From Natronococcus sp. CG52 (GTDB taxonomy: Archaea > Halobacteriota > Halobacteria > Halobacteriales > Natrialbaceae): a stretch of 64,000 bases of DNA. Position numbers and translations under genes: made by a program. The stretch's first letter is position 1, and each line of letters starts with the position of its first letter. The notes below the pieces were generated by a model that saw nothing but the letters and a program-made list of their open reading frames with translations, was not told the DNA's origin and searched no databases. The stretch lies in contig NZ_CP099391.1 in assembly GCF_023913515.1 (NCBI RefSeq), positions 3,720,001-3,784,000 of the forward strand. The letters are read 5' to 3'. Positions 44,641 to 52,791 of the stretch are shown in pieces.

Positions 44641-45726
44641 ATGAACGACAAAGCGGCGCGGCGGGCCCTCCTCGGCACTGTTGGTGCCGGAACGCTCGCG
44701 TTGTGTGCCGGCTGTCTCGACCCGCGGACCGGCGGTAGCGGCGGCGAACCGATCGACGACGACGAGGAACCGGATGACGATACGAACGAGTCCGAGGATC
44801 TCGACGAAGTTCCCGATATCGACGGTGGAGCCGTGGTCTTCACGTACGACGACGGACCCATAGAAGACTACGAACAGGCGTTCCCCGTCCACCAGGAGTT
44901 CGACGCACCCGCGAGTACGGCCATCGTAACGGAGTGGGTCGGCCGCGAGGATTTTCTGGGTACCGACTGGATGGATATCGAACACCTCGAGGAACTCGAG
45001 GAGGCCGGCTGGGAGATCATGTCCCACACGACGGATCACACCGGAGTCGCGTCGTTCGAACTCGTCGAAGACGTCAACCCGGACGACACCCGAATCTATC
45101 CGGAACGACCACACCACGGGTTTCACGGCGGCTACGACGTCGAGATCACCGACGGAGAGAACTCCGTTCAACAGCCGATCGTCGACTCCGGCACGGACGA
45201 CGTCGGGAACTACCTCGAGTTCGACGAGGCGATCGGCGAATCCTTCGCGGCCGGCGAGGCAGTCGAACGGTACCCCGAGGACCTCATGCACGAGTTCCTC
45301 GGAAACTCCAAGGAGCGACTCGAACGGTGGGGGTTCGAGATCGACACCTTCCTCGCACCGTACGACGTCTGCGACGAGTGGACGATCGGTATCGCCGAGG
45401 AATACTACGACGGAATCGCAAACACCAGTCCCACGTCCATAATCAACGACCCCGAGACGTTCGATCCGTTCGAGACGAAGCGCGACTACTTCATCGAATT
45501 TACGTCGCCGGTGAACACCAGAAAGATGATCGAAGAGATCGCGATGCAGGAGGCGATCGGCGTCGTCGGAGCGCACACTTTCAAGGAAGAGGTTACTGAG
45601 GAGCGCATCCGGGAGACCCTCGAGTGGGTCGAAGAGTACGATCTCGAGGTCGTGACCTTCCGTGATGCGATTAGAGCGACAGCCGCCGATTCCGCCCGAG
45701 CGGTCGCTGTCGGCGCGGAAAAATAA
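44641..45726 (+). CDS. Secreted polysaccharide deacetylase (CE4) lipoprotein
   Basis: A 361-residue exported protein. The signal ARRALLGTVGAGTLALCAGC has a twin arginine and a lipobox Cys, followed by an acidic linker. The CE4 domain begins VVFTYDDGPIEDYEQAFPVH (catalytic Asp, metal Asp), continues IMSHTTDHTG (two metal histidines) and ends with GVVGAHTFKEE (closing His). A long insertion of about 100 residues (PERPHHGFHGGYDVEITDGE through ERLERWGFEID) separates the metal site from a LAPYDVCDEW motif. It would deacetylate an extracellular polymer; it differs enough from the CE4 at 38027 to act on another site or substrate. Confidence 0.88.
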   Translation: MNDKAARRALLGTVGAGTLALCAGCLDPRTGGSGGEPIDDDEEPDDDTNESEDLDEVPDIDGGAVVFTYDDGPIEDYEQAFPVHQEFDAPASTAIVTEWVGREDFLGTDWMDIEHLEELEEAGWEIMSHTTDHTGVASFELVEDVNPDDTRIYPERPHHGFHGGYDVEITDGENSVQQPIVDSGTDDVGNYLEFDEAIGESFAAGEAVERYPEDLMHEFLGNSKERLERWGFEIDTFLAPYDVCDEWTIGIAEEYYDGIANTSPTSIINDPETFDPFETKRDYFIEFTSPVNTRKMIEEIAMQEAIGVVGAHTFKEEVTEERIRETLEWVEEYDLEVVTFRDAIRATAADSARAVAVGAEK

Positions 45727-45828
45727 AAAGTGCCCCGTTACGGGGCGAACCTGACAGGGTTGACGATAGTAGTCGATACGAGGGGCCCGCGGAGTGGGAC
45801 TCGAGTCGGGACCAGTTTTCGCCGCGTG

Positions 45829-47472
45829 TTACGTACTGTTGCCCTCCATGACGACCCCTTCTGCGCCGAAGTTGGCGACGCCGTCGACGATGCGGCTGTC
45901 TCTGATCGTCAGATCGCGACACGTATCGTACAGACAGACGGCCGAGCGACTGCCGTACGATTCCGCGTCGATGTTCGCGTACAGCGAGTCGGACGCCTGC
46001 TCGGAAACGGGGTAGAGAGTGGAACGAATTCGGGTGTTCTCGAGCGTCAGATTGTCGCCCGTGTTGCTGATCCCGACCCGATCGGCACCGTCGTCTCCGC
46101 GTTGAACGATCTCGGAGTCGACGACCGTAACGTTGTCTCGGCCACACCGGATTCCGTCGCGGAAGCCGTACTTGTTACCGGACCGGCCGTTGATCGTGAC
46201 GTTCTCGCAGACGACTGGATCGGTACTGTCGGAGTCGCGGATCCAGAGCGGATAGCCGCCCGAAACCTCGTGGTTGATCTCCGTATCAACGATCCGCGTT
46301 TCACCGGCACTCGGCGAAACGACGATACCGTGCTGGGTCGTGTCGCCGCTCACGTTCACCGTCGTGTTCTCGATCGTGGCCGTGTTACAGGCGTTCATCA
46401 CGGTGATCGGGTGACAGTTGTGTCGTTCCACGGAGACGTTAGCCACGAGCCCTCGCACGCGAACGTCTCCGCTCTCGAGTCGAATGCCGCGCTGGGAGGT
46501 GCGCCGGCCGTTAGACTCCTCGACGAAGACCTGCGGCCACCTGACGATGCTGTCGGAGCCACCGATTCGGATGCTCGCGGCGGTGCTGTTCCGGTAGACG
46601 CCGCCGTGGACGATGATTTTTCCGGACCCGCCGATCGCGTACAGGCCGGTTCCCGGGAAGCCGCTGATCTGGCACCGTCTGAACATGAGTTCTCCCTGGT
46701 TTTGGGTCGCGTTGATCCCGACCGGACCGCGCGATGACGTGTTACCAGCGTGAGGGGTACTGTCCGTCCACTCGCCGCCGTCGTTCGCGTAAAAGTCGAC
46801 GACCCTCCCCGTTCCGGACGGGTCGACGACGTTGAACAGCGCCGGTCCCCACGTTCCGCTGTCGTGCTCTCCTCGAATGACGATGTCTTCGACGTCGAGT
46901 TCGTCAGTGACGTACGCTTCGAAGGCGCGAATCCCGGTGTCCGGCGCCGTCTGATCGACCTGAAACCCTCTGATCTGGAGGCGTCCGCCAGGATTCGTAC
47001 TCGTCCCCAGACGGAACAGTCGATACCGGGGCCCGTCGAAGTCGTAGTAGTTCGCCGGGACGAGCGTCGCATTGTTGCCGATGATAGCGAAGTTCTCGTA
47101 GTTCGTAAACCGGAACTGGCTATCCATGTAGTACCGGCCCTCGGGGAAGTAGAATGCCGTGTTGTCGGCTCGAAGATCCTCGAGTACCGGTGTGATCGAC
47201 TCGGAGCCGCTTCTGTCGGCGCCGGCCGCGGCGACGTTGACGACGTTGTCGTAGTTCTCGTAGTCGACGACCCCGTGGTAGGCCGCGGCCGACCCGCTTG
47301 CGGCCGCAGTCGCGCCGAGCGCCGAAAGTCCAGCGACCGCCGTACCCCGAAGGACAGATCGCCTGCTCTGGCACTCCGCTTCAGTTTCGTTTCTCGTTCG
47401 CTCGTTCGATTGCCCCCCTGTGTGAGAATCACACAGGCTGACCTGTTCGGATGGCTTACTTCCGTTCTCCAT
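45829..47472 (-). CDS. Secreted right-handed parallel beta-helix protein (pectate-lyase/epimerase-like)
   Basis: A 547-residue protein. A long N-region (residues 1-36) precedes a Tat motif SRRSVLRGTAVAGLSALGAT. Residues 75-130 (VVNVAAAGADRSGSESITPV, AFYFPEGRYYMDSQFRF) are the usual entry of pectate_lyase_3-type helices. About ten rungs follow: IVIRGEHDSG, LMFRRCQISGFPGTGLYAIG, TATIENTTVNVSGDTTQHGI, VVSPSAGETRIVDTEINHEV, NLTLENTRIRSTL, LTIRDSRIVDGVANFG. No lyase catalytic set is clear. Possible roles are polysaccharide lyase, C5-epimerase or surface adhesin for the locus's polymer. Confidence 0.85.
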   Translation of the reverse strand: MENGSKPSEQVSLCDSHTGGQSNERTRNETEAECQSRRSVLRGTAVAGLSALGATAAASGSAAAYHGVVDYENYDNVVNVAAAGADRSGSESITPVLEDLRADNTAFYFPEGRYYMDSQFRFTNYENFAIIGNNATLVPANYYDFDGPRYRLFRLGTSTNPGGRLQIRGFQVDQTAPDTGIRAFEAYVTDELDVEDIVIRGEHDSGTWGPALFNVVDPSGTGRVVDFYANDGGEWTDSTPHAGNTSSRGPVGINATQNQGELMFRRCQISGFPGTGLYAIGGSGKIIVHGGVYRNSTAASIRIGGSDSIVRWPQVFVEESNGRRTSQRGIRLESGDVRVRGLVANVSVERHNCHPITVMNACNTATIENTTVNVSGDTTQHGIVVSPSAGETRIVDTEINHEVSGGYPLWIRDSDSTDPVVCENVTINGRSGNKYGFRDGIRCGRDNVTVVDSEIVQRGDDGADRVGISNTGDNLTLENTRIRSTLYPVSEQASDSLYANIDAESYGSRSAVCLYDTCRDLTIRDSRIVDGVANFGAEGVVMEGNST

Positions 47473-47830
47473 TGACAGTCACGTTAGAAGATATGACTTA
47501 TCCATCCAATAAATGAGGATTCGGATATCCAGTCTTTAAGTAACCTCGTCATGATACATCATGCCACCCAGCTGACGCCCGGGTAAGGGTGAAACGGTCC
47601 GGCCGGCCGAAAACAGCAGAGAGATGTCGTCTTTCACAGAAACTCGTCAGTCATGGATCGATCGTAATCCGACGTATACTCGCCCGACCGGACCGTTCGA
47701 GATCTGAAACAGTACGTCGTTCGGCTGAGCGATACCGCACTCGAGCTCGAGCGGCGGTTCACGAGGTTTGCACACTTGTCAGAAGAATTTCACCCTGGCA
47801 AAAAGGAGGCGAGACGACCGGTGGGGACGA
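47473..47830. other. Intergenic region upstream of the beta-helix gene
   Basis: About 360 bases. It holds the promoter side of the beta-helix gene (minus-strand GTTACTTAAAG near 47540) and TTCGGATATCC at 47520-47530, which matches eleven bases of the palindrome in front of the TrmB gene at 57786. No gene is supported. Confidence 0.35.
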
Positions 47831-48493
47831 TCACTGGAGCGTTTCCGGCGTCCGGTTGGTCTCGAGCGTCGCTGTGATGAGTTCCGCGACTGCGCGTCGA
47901 AGGCGCTGTGAGACGGCCGACGTCGAGATTCCGAGCTGCTCCGCGAGATCCCCCTGGGAGACGCGCCGCGGAATATCGTAGTAGCCGGCGTAGTACGCCA
48001 GCAACAGAATCTCGTGTTGCTGTTCGGTCAGGAAGTACGTGGCATCGTCGAGTGAACCGGACTCCTGGAGTTGGCGCACCCGAAACGAAACGTCGCGGTC
48101 CTGACAACCCTCCCGGAACGCGGCCAGTGCGTCCCGGTTGGGGAGGTAGATCCGGACGACCCAGCCTTGCTCGCCACTGGTAAGTTTAAAGACGAACAGT
48201 CCCTCCTCGGGATACTGTGTCGGATGCGGATCGAGTGCCGACGCCATCGTCACGCGGTAGATCGCTCGGTTGGGAAAGACGGCGATCTGCGTCGAGTCGG
48301 CAACCGTGTGGTCCGCATCGAACGCCTCCTCGATCGACTCGTACTCGTTTCCGAACACGGAGACGAAAAGAAACGAGTTCTCTCCGCTAGAGACGGTGTA
48401 CTCGTACTTGATCGTGACATCCGAGACGGCCTCGATCGTCGGCAGTAACACGAGGTCCTCGTGGGAGAGGCTGGCTTCCAGTACGAAACCCAT
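47831..48493 (-). CDS. Bat-type HTH transcriptional regulator
   Basis: A 220-residue regulator of the bacterio-opsin-activator type. Residues 1-150 form the sensor-like domain (MGFVLEASLSHEDLVLLPTI, SDVTIKYEYTVS, GLFVFKLTSGEQGWVVRIYL), with RDVSFRVRQLQESG after it. The C-terminal HTH_10 is LTEQQHEILLLAYYAGYYDI followed by RRVSQGDLAEQLGISTSAVS and QRLRRAVAELI. Haloarchaea carry many such proteins controlling varied regulons. No membrane helix or PAS domain. Its location inside the polysaccharide locus suggests a local role, but this is only inference from position. Confidence 0.9.
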   Translation of the reverse strand: MGFVLEASLSHEDLVLLPTIEAVSDVTIKYEYTVSSGENSFLFVSVFGNEYESIEEAFDADHTVADSTQIAVFPNRAIYRVTMASALDPHPTQYPEEGLFVFKLTSGEQGWVVRIYLPNRDALAAFREGCQDRDVSFRVRQLQESGSLDDATYFLTEQQHEILLLAYYAGYYDIPRRVSQGDLAEQLGISTSAVSQRLRRAVAELITATLETNRTPETLQ

Positions 48494-48772
48494 CAGCGAC
48501 GCACCCTCACAGTATCCTCAGTTGAAGGGTCTCGGTTTTCCTTATATTGACGTTAAACTGTTTTTCTGTCCTGCCGATAGGTACGCGACGAATACGCTCG
48601 TCGCTGCGAAAACAGCCGGTGTGATCGGAGAGCCGACCGCCGAAACTCGAGCGAGAACCGACTTTGATCTGGATCTCTCCAATATGTGTCTATCGTGTCA
48701 TATTCGACTCGGGAAGTGAAAACGGCGCCGACCACGGCGGTCGACAAACGATCGACTCGGTCGGGCGGTGGA

Positions 48773-50539
48773 CTACGCCTCGAGTACGGTCTTCTTCTCG
48801 TCAGCCTTCGTGATTGCCGAGACCGCCGTCAGCAGAACGTTCTTCTGGTGGGTGGAGTACGAACTGTTGTTCCACGTGATCCGCTGGATCTCTTCGGACG
48901 AGAGATACGGTTCGACGCTGTTGGCGTCGTTCGGCGTGTAAACGAGTTCGCGAGGCATATCGACCGTCGAGTCCGCGCTCTTCCCGCCGATGAGAGACGT
49001 CACCCGCTTTTTGAGCTCCGGATGACCGAGCAGCCACTCGTAGGCGTAGCGCTTCGCTCGGTACTCGAAGGAGTTGATCGGGGTCCCGTAGTCGACGTAG
49101 TCGATCTCGACCGACCTCGGATCGAGTTCCGTGAGGAACGCCCGGGAGAGTTTGGATCCGCGCTTTTGCTCGGGCGGACAGGCCATCGACTCGGCGAAGA
49201 ACTCCGGCGAGTACGCCGGCGTCGTCGACCACATCTGGTACCGGGTGCGGTCCTCGCCGTGGTTCTGGAAGTTGATGACCCGCTCGCGGAAGAAGAAGTG
49301 CAGGTGTTTCCCGTCGACCGTCGTCTCGGGGTACGAGTGGAGCCGCTCACGGAGCGACTCGACGAGTTTCGCCTCGGTGACGCCGGTCAGTGCGGTAACG
49401 TCCTCGAGCGAGAACACCTGCTTCTGGGTCGTGACCGACTTCACGATGTCGTCTATCGAGTCGACCTCCTGACGCGGCCAGCGGTCGGGGATCGCGATCC
49501 CGTCGCCGGTGATAAACATCGGATCGCCGTGTTTCGCCGCGACCTGTTCGGCGAAGTCGAGTCCGATAGCCATTCCGAGGTTGTTCATCCCCTGGGTCAT
49601 GTCGAGGAGCTTCTCGCGGTGCTCCTCGGTTCTGTCCGCGATATAGGACTCCCAGGGAACGTCGAGGGTGCGCGCGACCTCTCTCGCGATATCGACCTCG
49701 TCGGCGTTGCCACCGTCCTTTCGGGCGGACGTCGCCGCCGTGACCGGGCCGTCAGTGTAGGTGTACGCCGCGAGGACTGCACGGGAATCGAGTCCGCCGC
49801 TCATCGAGACGATCGTATGGTCGGTGACCTCCGAGCGGCGTCGACAGGACTCGACGAATCGCTTCTTGAGCTGTTTCGCGTTCTCCTCGATGCTCCGGTT
49901 CGCATTGGTGTGCCGGTCGAGGCGCCACTCGTGGAGTGACTCCGCTTCGTCCGTCCCGACCTCGAGCACCGAGCCGGGCGGGAGCTGTTCGACACCCTCG
50001 TACAGCGTCCGCGTTCCGAGCGGATAGCCGAAGAGGAGCGTCTGACCGAACGCCAGCCGGTTCGGCTCGAGACCGTCTTCGAGTTCGTTGGCGAGCTGTC
50101 GAATGACCTTGAGTTCACGGGAGAGGATCGTTACGTCGCCGAACGACGCTCGGTACGTCGGGAGTCGACCGAACGCGTCGTTGACGGCCCAGGTCGTCCC
50201 GTCCGTGTGGTCGGTCACGACGATCAGGAAATCGCCGTCCCGGTTCCGGACCCAGTCGCCGAGTTCGTCGGTCTTCCCCTCGCGGAGCAGCGGGAGAATC
50301 TCCGAGACGGTCGCCTCGACGTCGTCGGCGTCGTAGAGATAGCCCTCGAGGACGATCGTCGCCTCGTCGAACTCGAAGACCTCGAACGGATACGCGTCGT
50401 ACCCGGTCGTCGCGATCAGGTGCTCCGAGTCGTCGACTGCATCCTGGCGTCCGTACGCGGGAGTAAAGCAGACTGAATCGAGAGCCTCGTCAACTACGTC
50501 GTCGGCAGGGGGGTTCTCGATCGTCGTAATTCCTGGCAT
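48773..50539 (-). CDS. Asparagine-synthase-family protein with intact PP-loop but no glutaminase Cys
   Basis: A 588-residue protein. The N-terminal half is an Ntn amidotransferase-like domain (ATIVLEGYLYDADDVEATVS, VRNRDGDFLIVVTDHTDGTT, GRLPTYRASFGDVTILSREL), but residue 2 is Pro, so the nucleophilic Cys is absent. The C-terminal synthetase has a classic PP-loop VSMSGGLDSRAVLAAYT. Thus ATP-dependent activation is likely kept but glutamine is not the nitrogen donor, or the product is not an amide. A relative with an altered loop is at 35995-37680. It has its own promoter block. In this locus it may amidate or otherwise derivatise a sugar carboxylate; untested. Confidence 0.88.
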   Translation of the reverse strand: MPGITTIENPPADDVVDEALDSVCFTPAYGRQDAVDDSEHLIATTGYDAYPFEVFEFDEATIVLEGYLYDADDVEATVSEILPLLREGKTDELGDWVRNRDGDFLIVVTDHTDGTTWAVNDAFGRLPTYRASFGDVTILSRELKVIRQLANELEDGLEPNRLAFGQTLLFGYPLGTRTLYEGVEQLPPGSVLEVGTDEAESLHEWRLDRHTNANRSIEENAKQLKKRFVESCRRRSEVTDHTIVSMSGGLDSRAVLAAYTYTDGPVTAATSARKDGGNADEVDIAREVARTLDVPWESYIADRTEEHREKLLDMTQGMNNLGMAIGLDFAEQVAAKHGDPMFITGDGIAIPDRWPRQEVDSIDDIVKSVTTQKQVFSLEDVTALTGVTEAKLVESLRERLHSYPETTVDGKHLHFFFRERVINFQNHGEDRTRYQMWSTTPAYSPEFFAESMACPPEQKRGSKLSRAFLTELDPRSVEIDYVDYGTPINSFEYRAKRYAYEWLLGHPELKKRVTSLIGGKSADSTVDMPRELVYTPNDANSVEPYLSSEEIQRITWNNSSYSTHQKNVLLTAVSAITKADEKKTVLEA

Positions 50540-50939
50540 ATGGGGACAGAGAAGCGTCCACCGGTGTTTATTATAATGTCGGTAACGACCGCCGGTTCGG
50601 CCCGCTGTCGCTATCGTACCCGATCACGAGCGTAACGAACGGTGTCGATCACAACCGGTAGTTTACGCGGTCTTCAATCGGCGACCGAGAAACCGATCCT
50701 GTGGAATCCTCGCGGCCGATATTGGGGCAGAGACGCGCCGTATCGGCTTAATTTGCCGTTAAACGGCGTAGCCGAGAACGGGTCGGTGCAGACGACGAAC
50801 GACTGCTGGCCCGGTTATCGGAACGGAGCGTCGGCTTTCCGGCCGGACGGCTACGGAGAACGAAAAACGGAGCTCGAAAGAACGGAGAAGCGTCGGGGGC
50901 TGGAGCGCTCGGTCGAAGCCGCCGGTGACAGGCGGGCCG
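50540..50939. other. Intergenic region with promoter of the asparagine-synthase-like gene
   Basis: About 400 bases. The minus-strand promoter block is at 50567-50587. A second similar sequence occurs at 50741-50768, containing GCCGTTTAACGGC, a 13-base palindrome read either way, followed by AAATTAAGCCG (minus strand). No gene is supported. Confidence 0.4.
50567..50587 (-). promoter_or_regulatory. Promoter-like block of the second asparagine-synthase-like gene
   Basis: On the minus strand: TCGTTACCGACATTATAATA followed by AA. A GTTACC box, then TATAATAA about 30 bases before ATG 50539, the distance of a nearly leaderless transcript. Same layout as 42203 and 44593. Confidence 0.5.
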
Positions 50940-52559
50940 TCAGTTCATATATCCGAGGTCGGCGAGGCGATCCGTCACCTCGTCGTCGGCCTCCGGTCGG
51001 CCCCGGGTGCCGTTCTCGTCGTACTCCGGATAGCTGGTCGAGTCGACCGCGTCGACGACCGGGATGACGCTTCCGTCCATCCGGTCGCTGTACGGAATGC
51101 CGAACGACGCCATGATCGTCGGCGCGACGTCGAAGAGGTGTGCGCGCTCGAGATCCGCGTCCTCGTCGACGCCCTCGCCCATCGCTGCGAACACGCCGTC
51201 GAGTTTGTGGTTCCAGGGTTCTGCCGGACCGAAGTACTCGTCGCCGAGTTGCTCGGAGATGGCGTGGTCGAACTCGTCGGGGATCATGATGATGTCGACG
51301 GCCTCGTCAGCGTAATCGCCGTGGAAGTACCGTTCTCGCGGCGCGACGGTCTCGAAGACCGGCTCGCCGTCCGGCGTCTCGACCCCCTCGAGTTCGCGGA
51401 TGATCTCCTCGCGAAGCTGCTCGTACTCCTCTTCCGGCACGACGCCCTCCGGGTCGCGCCCCTCGAGGTTGATCCGGATCCCGAGTTCCGTCCGCGCGCG
51501 GACGTACGCCTTCGAGGACTCGAAGTCGACCTGTTCGTTCGCGGTTCGTGCGACGCCGCCGGGCGCATACTTCATCGCGACGCCCGCCAGGCCGACGCGT
51601 TCGAGGATCATCCGGACGCGGTGAGCCGTGATTCCACACCGGTCGGCGACGGTCGCCGCGGCGCGCTCGACCGTGCCCGGCTCCCAGGTGTCGCACTCCT
51701 CGCCCTCGCGAAGCTTGCGACGCATGGGCGTCCAGGACGGCATCCCCTTGCCGCCGGTCATCGTCTCGAGATACCCCTGATCGCGGAGGAACTCGTTGAC
51801 GCGGAACTCGTAGCCGTCGTACTCTCCCATCCCGTGGTCGCTGGCGACGAAGACGTGGTCCGGATCGAACTCCTCGAGGATCGCCGCGATCTGCTCGTCG
51901 GCCGTCTCGTAGACCGTCCTGACCTTCTCCTCGTCGCCGAAGAACTCGTGGAAGACGGTGTCCGTCTTCTGGAACTGAACGAAGCCGAAATCCGGCTCGT
52001 ACTCGTCGGCGAGGTAGCGGAACGCGTCGCCGCGCATGCGGATCAGGCGCTGGTACTCTTCTATCTTCTCGGACTCCGGGATCGTGTCGTCGTCGCGCGA
52101 GTACGACGGGTACACCCGGTAGTCGCCGATCTCGTCGCGAACGTCGTCGAGTAGGCCCTCAGGGTGACACTGCGGGTCCTCCGGGCCGATGAAACCGGGG
52201 AGCAACGCGCCGTCGAACTCCTCCGGTGGATGCGTGATCGGCGCGTTGACGACGACGCTCGAGTAGCCGTGTTGATCCAGCAGCGACCAGACCGTGTGTT
52301 CGCCGACGTCGTCGCTGCTGGTGACGTGCCAGTCGTAGCCGTCGTAGCCGACGAAGCCGAACGCACCGTGCTTCCCGGGGTTGACGCCCGTGTACATCGA
52401 GGGCCAGGCGCTCGGCGTCCAGGGCGGGATCTGGGACTCGAGGGGCGCGCTGACGCCGTCGGAACAGAGCCGATGGATCGTCGGAATCTCCTCTTTCTCG
52501 TCGAGATCGTCGAAGACCGAGAGACTCCCCGCGTCGATGCCGATCAACAGCGTGTTCAT
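50940..52559 (-). CDS. Alkaline-phosphatase-superfamily protein (type I phosphodiesterase/nucleotide pyrophosphatase)
   Basis: A 539-residue enzyme from ATG 52559 (MNTLLIGIDAGSLSVF); an in-frame start 22 codons upstream is possible. Metal-site landmarks of the superfamily are present: LIGIDAGS (first Asp), WTPSAWPSMYTGVNPGKHG (Thr/Ser nucleophile region) and HVFVASDHGMGEYDGY (Asp-His pair). No signal peptide or membrane helix is visible, so it is probably cytosolic. The family cleaves phosphomono- and diesters or transfers phospho groups. At the edge of the polysaccharide locus and sharing its promoter style, it may act on a sugar-nucleotide or lipid-linked intermediate; substrate unknown. 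Confidence 0.87.
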   Translation of the reverse strand: MNTLLIGIDAGSLSVFDDLDEKEEIPTIHRLCSDGVSAPLESQIPPWTPSAWPSMYTGVNPGKHGAFGFVGYDGYDWHVTSSDDVGEHTVWSLLDQHGYSSVVVNAPITHPPEEFDGALLPGFIGPEDPQCHPEGLLDDVRDEIGDYRVYPSYSRDDDTIPESEKIEEYQRLIRMRGDAFRYLADEYEPDFGFVQFQKTDTVFHEFFGDEEKVRTVYETADEQIAAILEEFDPDHVFVASDHGMGEYDGYEFRVNEFLRDQGYLETMTGGKGMPSWTPMRRKLREGEECDTWEPGTVERAAATVADRCGITAHRVRMILERVGLAGVAMKYAPGGVARTANEQVDFESSKAYVRARTELGIRINLEGRDPEGVVPEEEYEQLREEIIRELEGVETPDGEPVFETVAPRERYFHGDYADEAVDIIMIPDEFDHAISEQLGDEYFGPAEPWNHKLDGVFAAMGEGVDEDADLERAHLFDVAPTIMASFGIPYSDRMDGSVIPVVDAVDSTSYPEYDENGTRGRPEADDEVTDRLADLGYMN

Positions 52560-52709
52560 ACCGCTGGATTCGTTTTCATTCGATACCGCGTTGTTGTCTT
52601 GAGACGTTCGTGCCCTCCGTTCCATATTCTATCGTAAATCGTGTTCGTTCAAAGCAGACGATGTCGCTCCAGACCAATCGTTTCGGTTCGAGAAGGGCAC
52701 TCCGCACAC

Positions 52710-52731
52710 CTTATTATCTCGTCGTTAAACC
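52710..52731 (-). promoter_or_regulatory. Promoter-like block of the phosphodiesterase-family gene
   Basis: On the minus strand: GGTTTAACGACGAGATAATA followed by AG. GTTTAAC, six bases, then ATAATAA, matching 42203 and 44593. It lies about 150 bases before the preferred start (about 85 before the upstream in-frame start), which argues that the longer protein should be considered. Confidence 0.45.
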
Positions 52732-52791
52732 GCACCTCACGCGCTGAAACGCACGTTCGAGTCGGAGCGCCGATACGTTCGAGCGGTTCGG

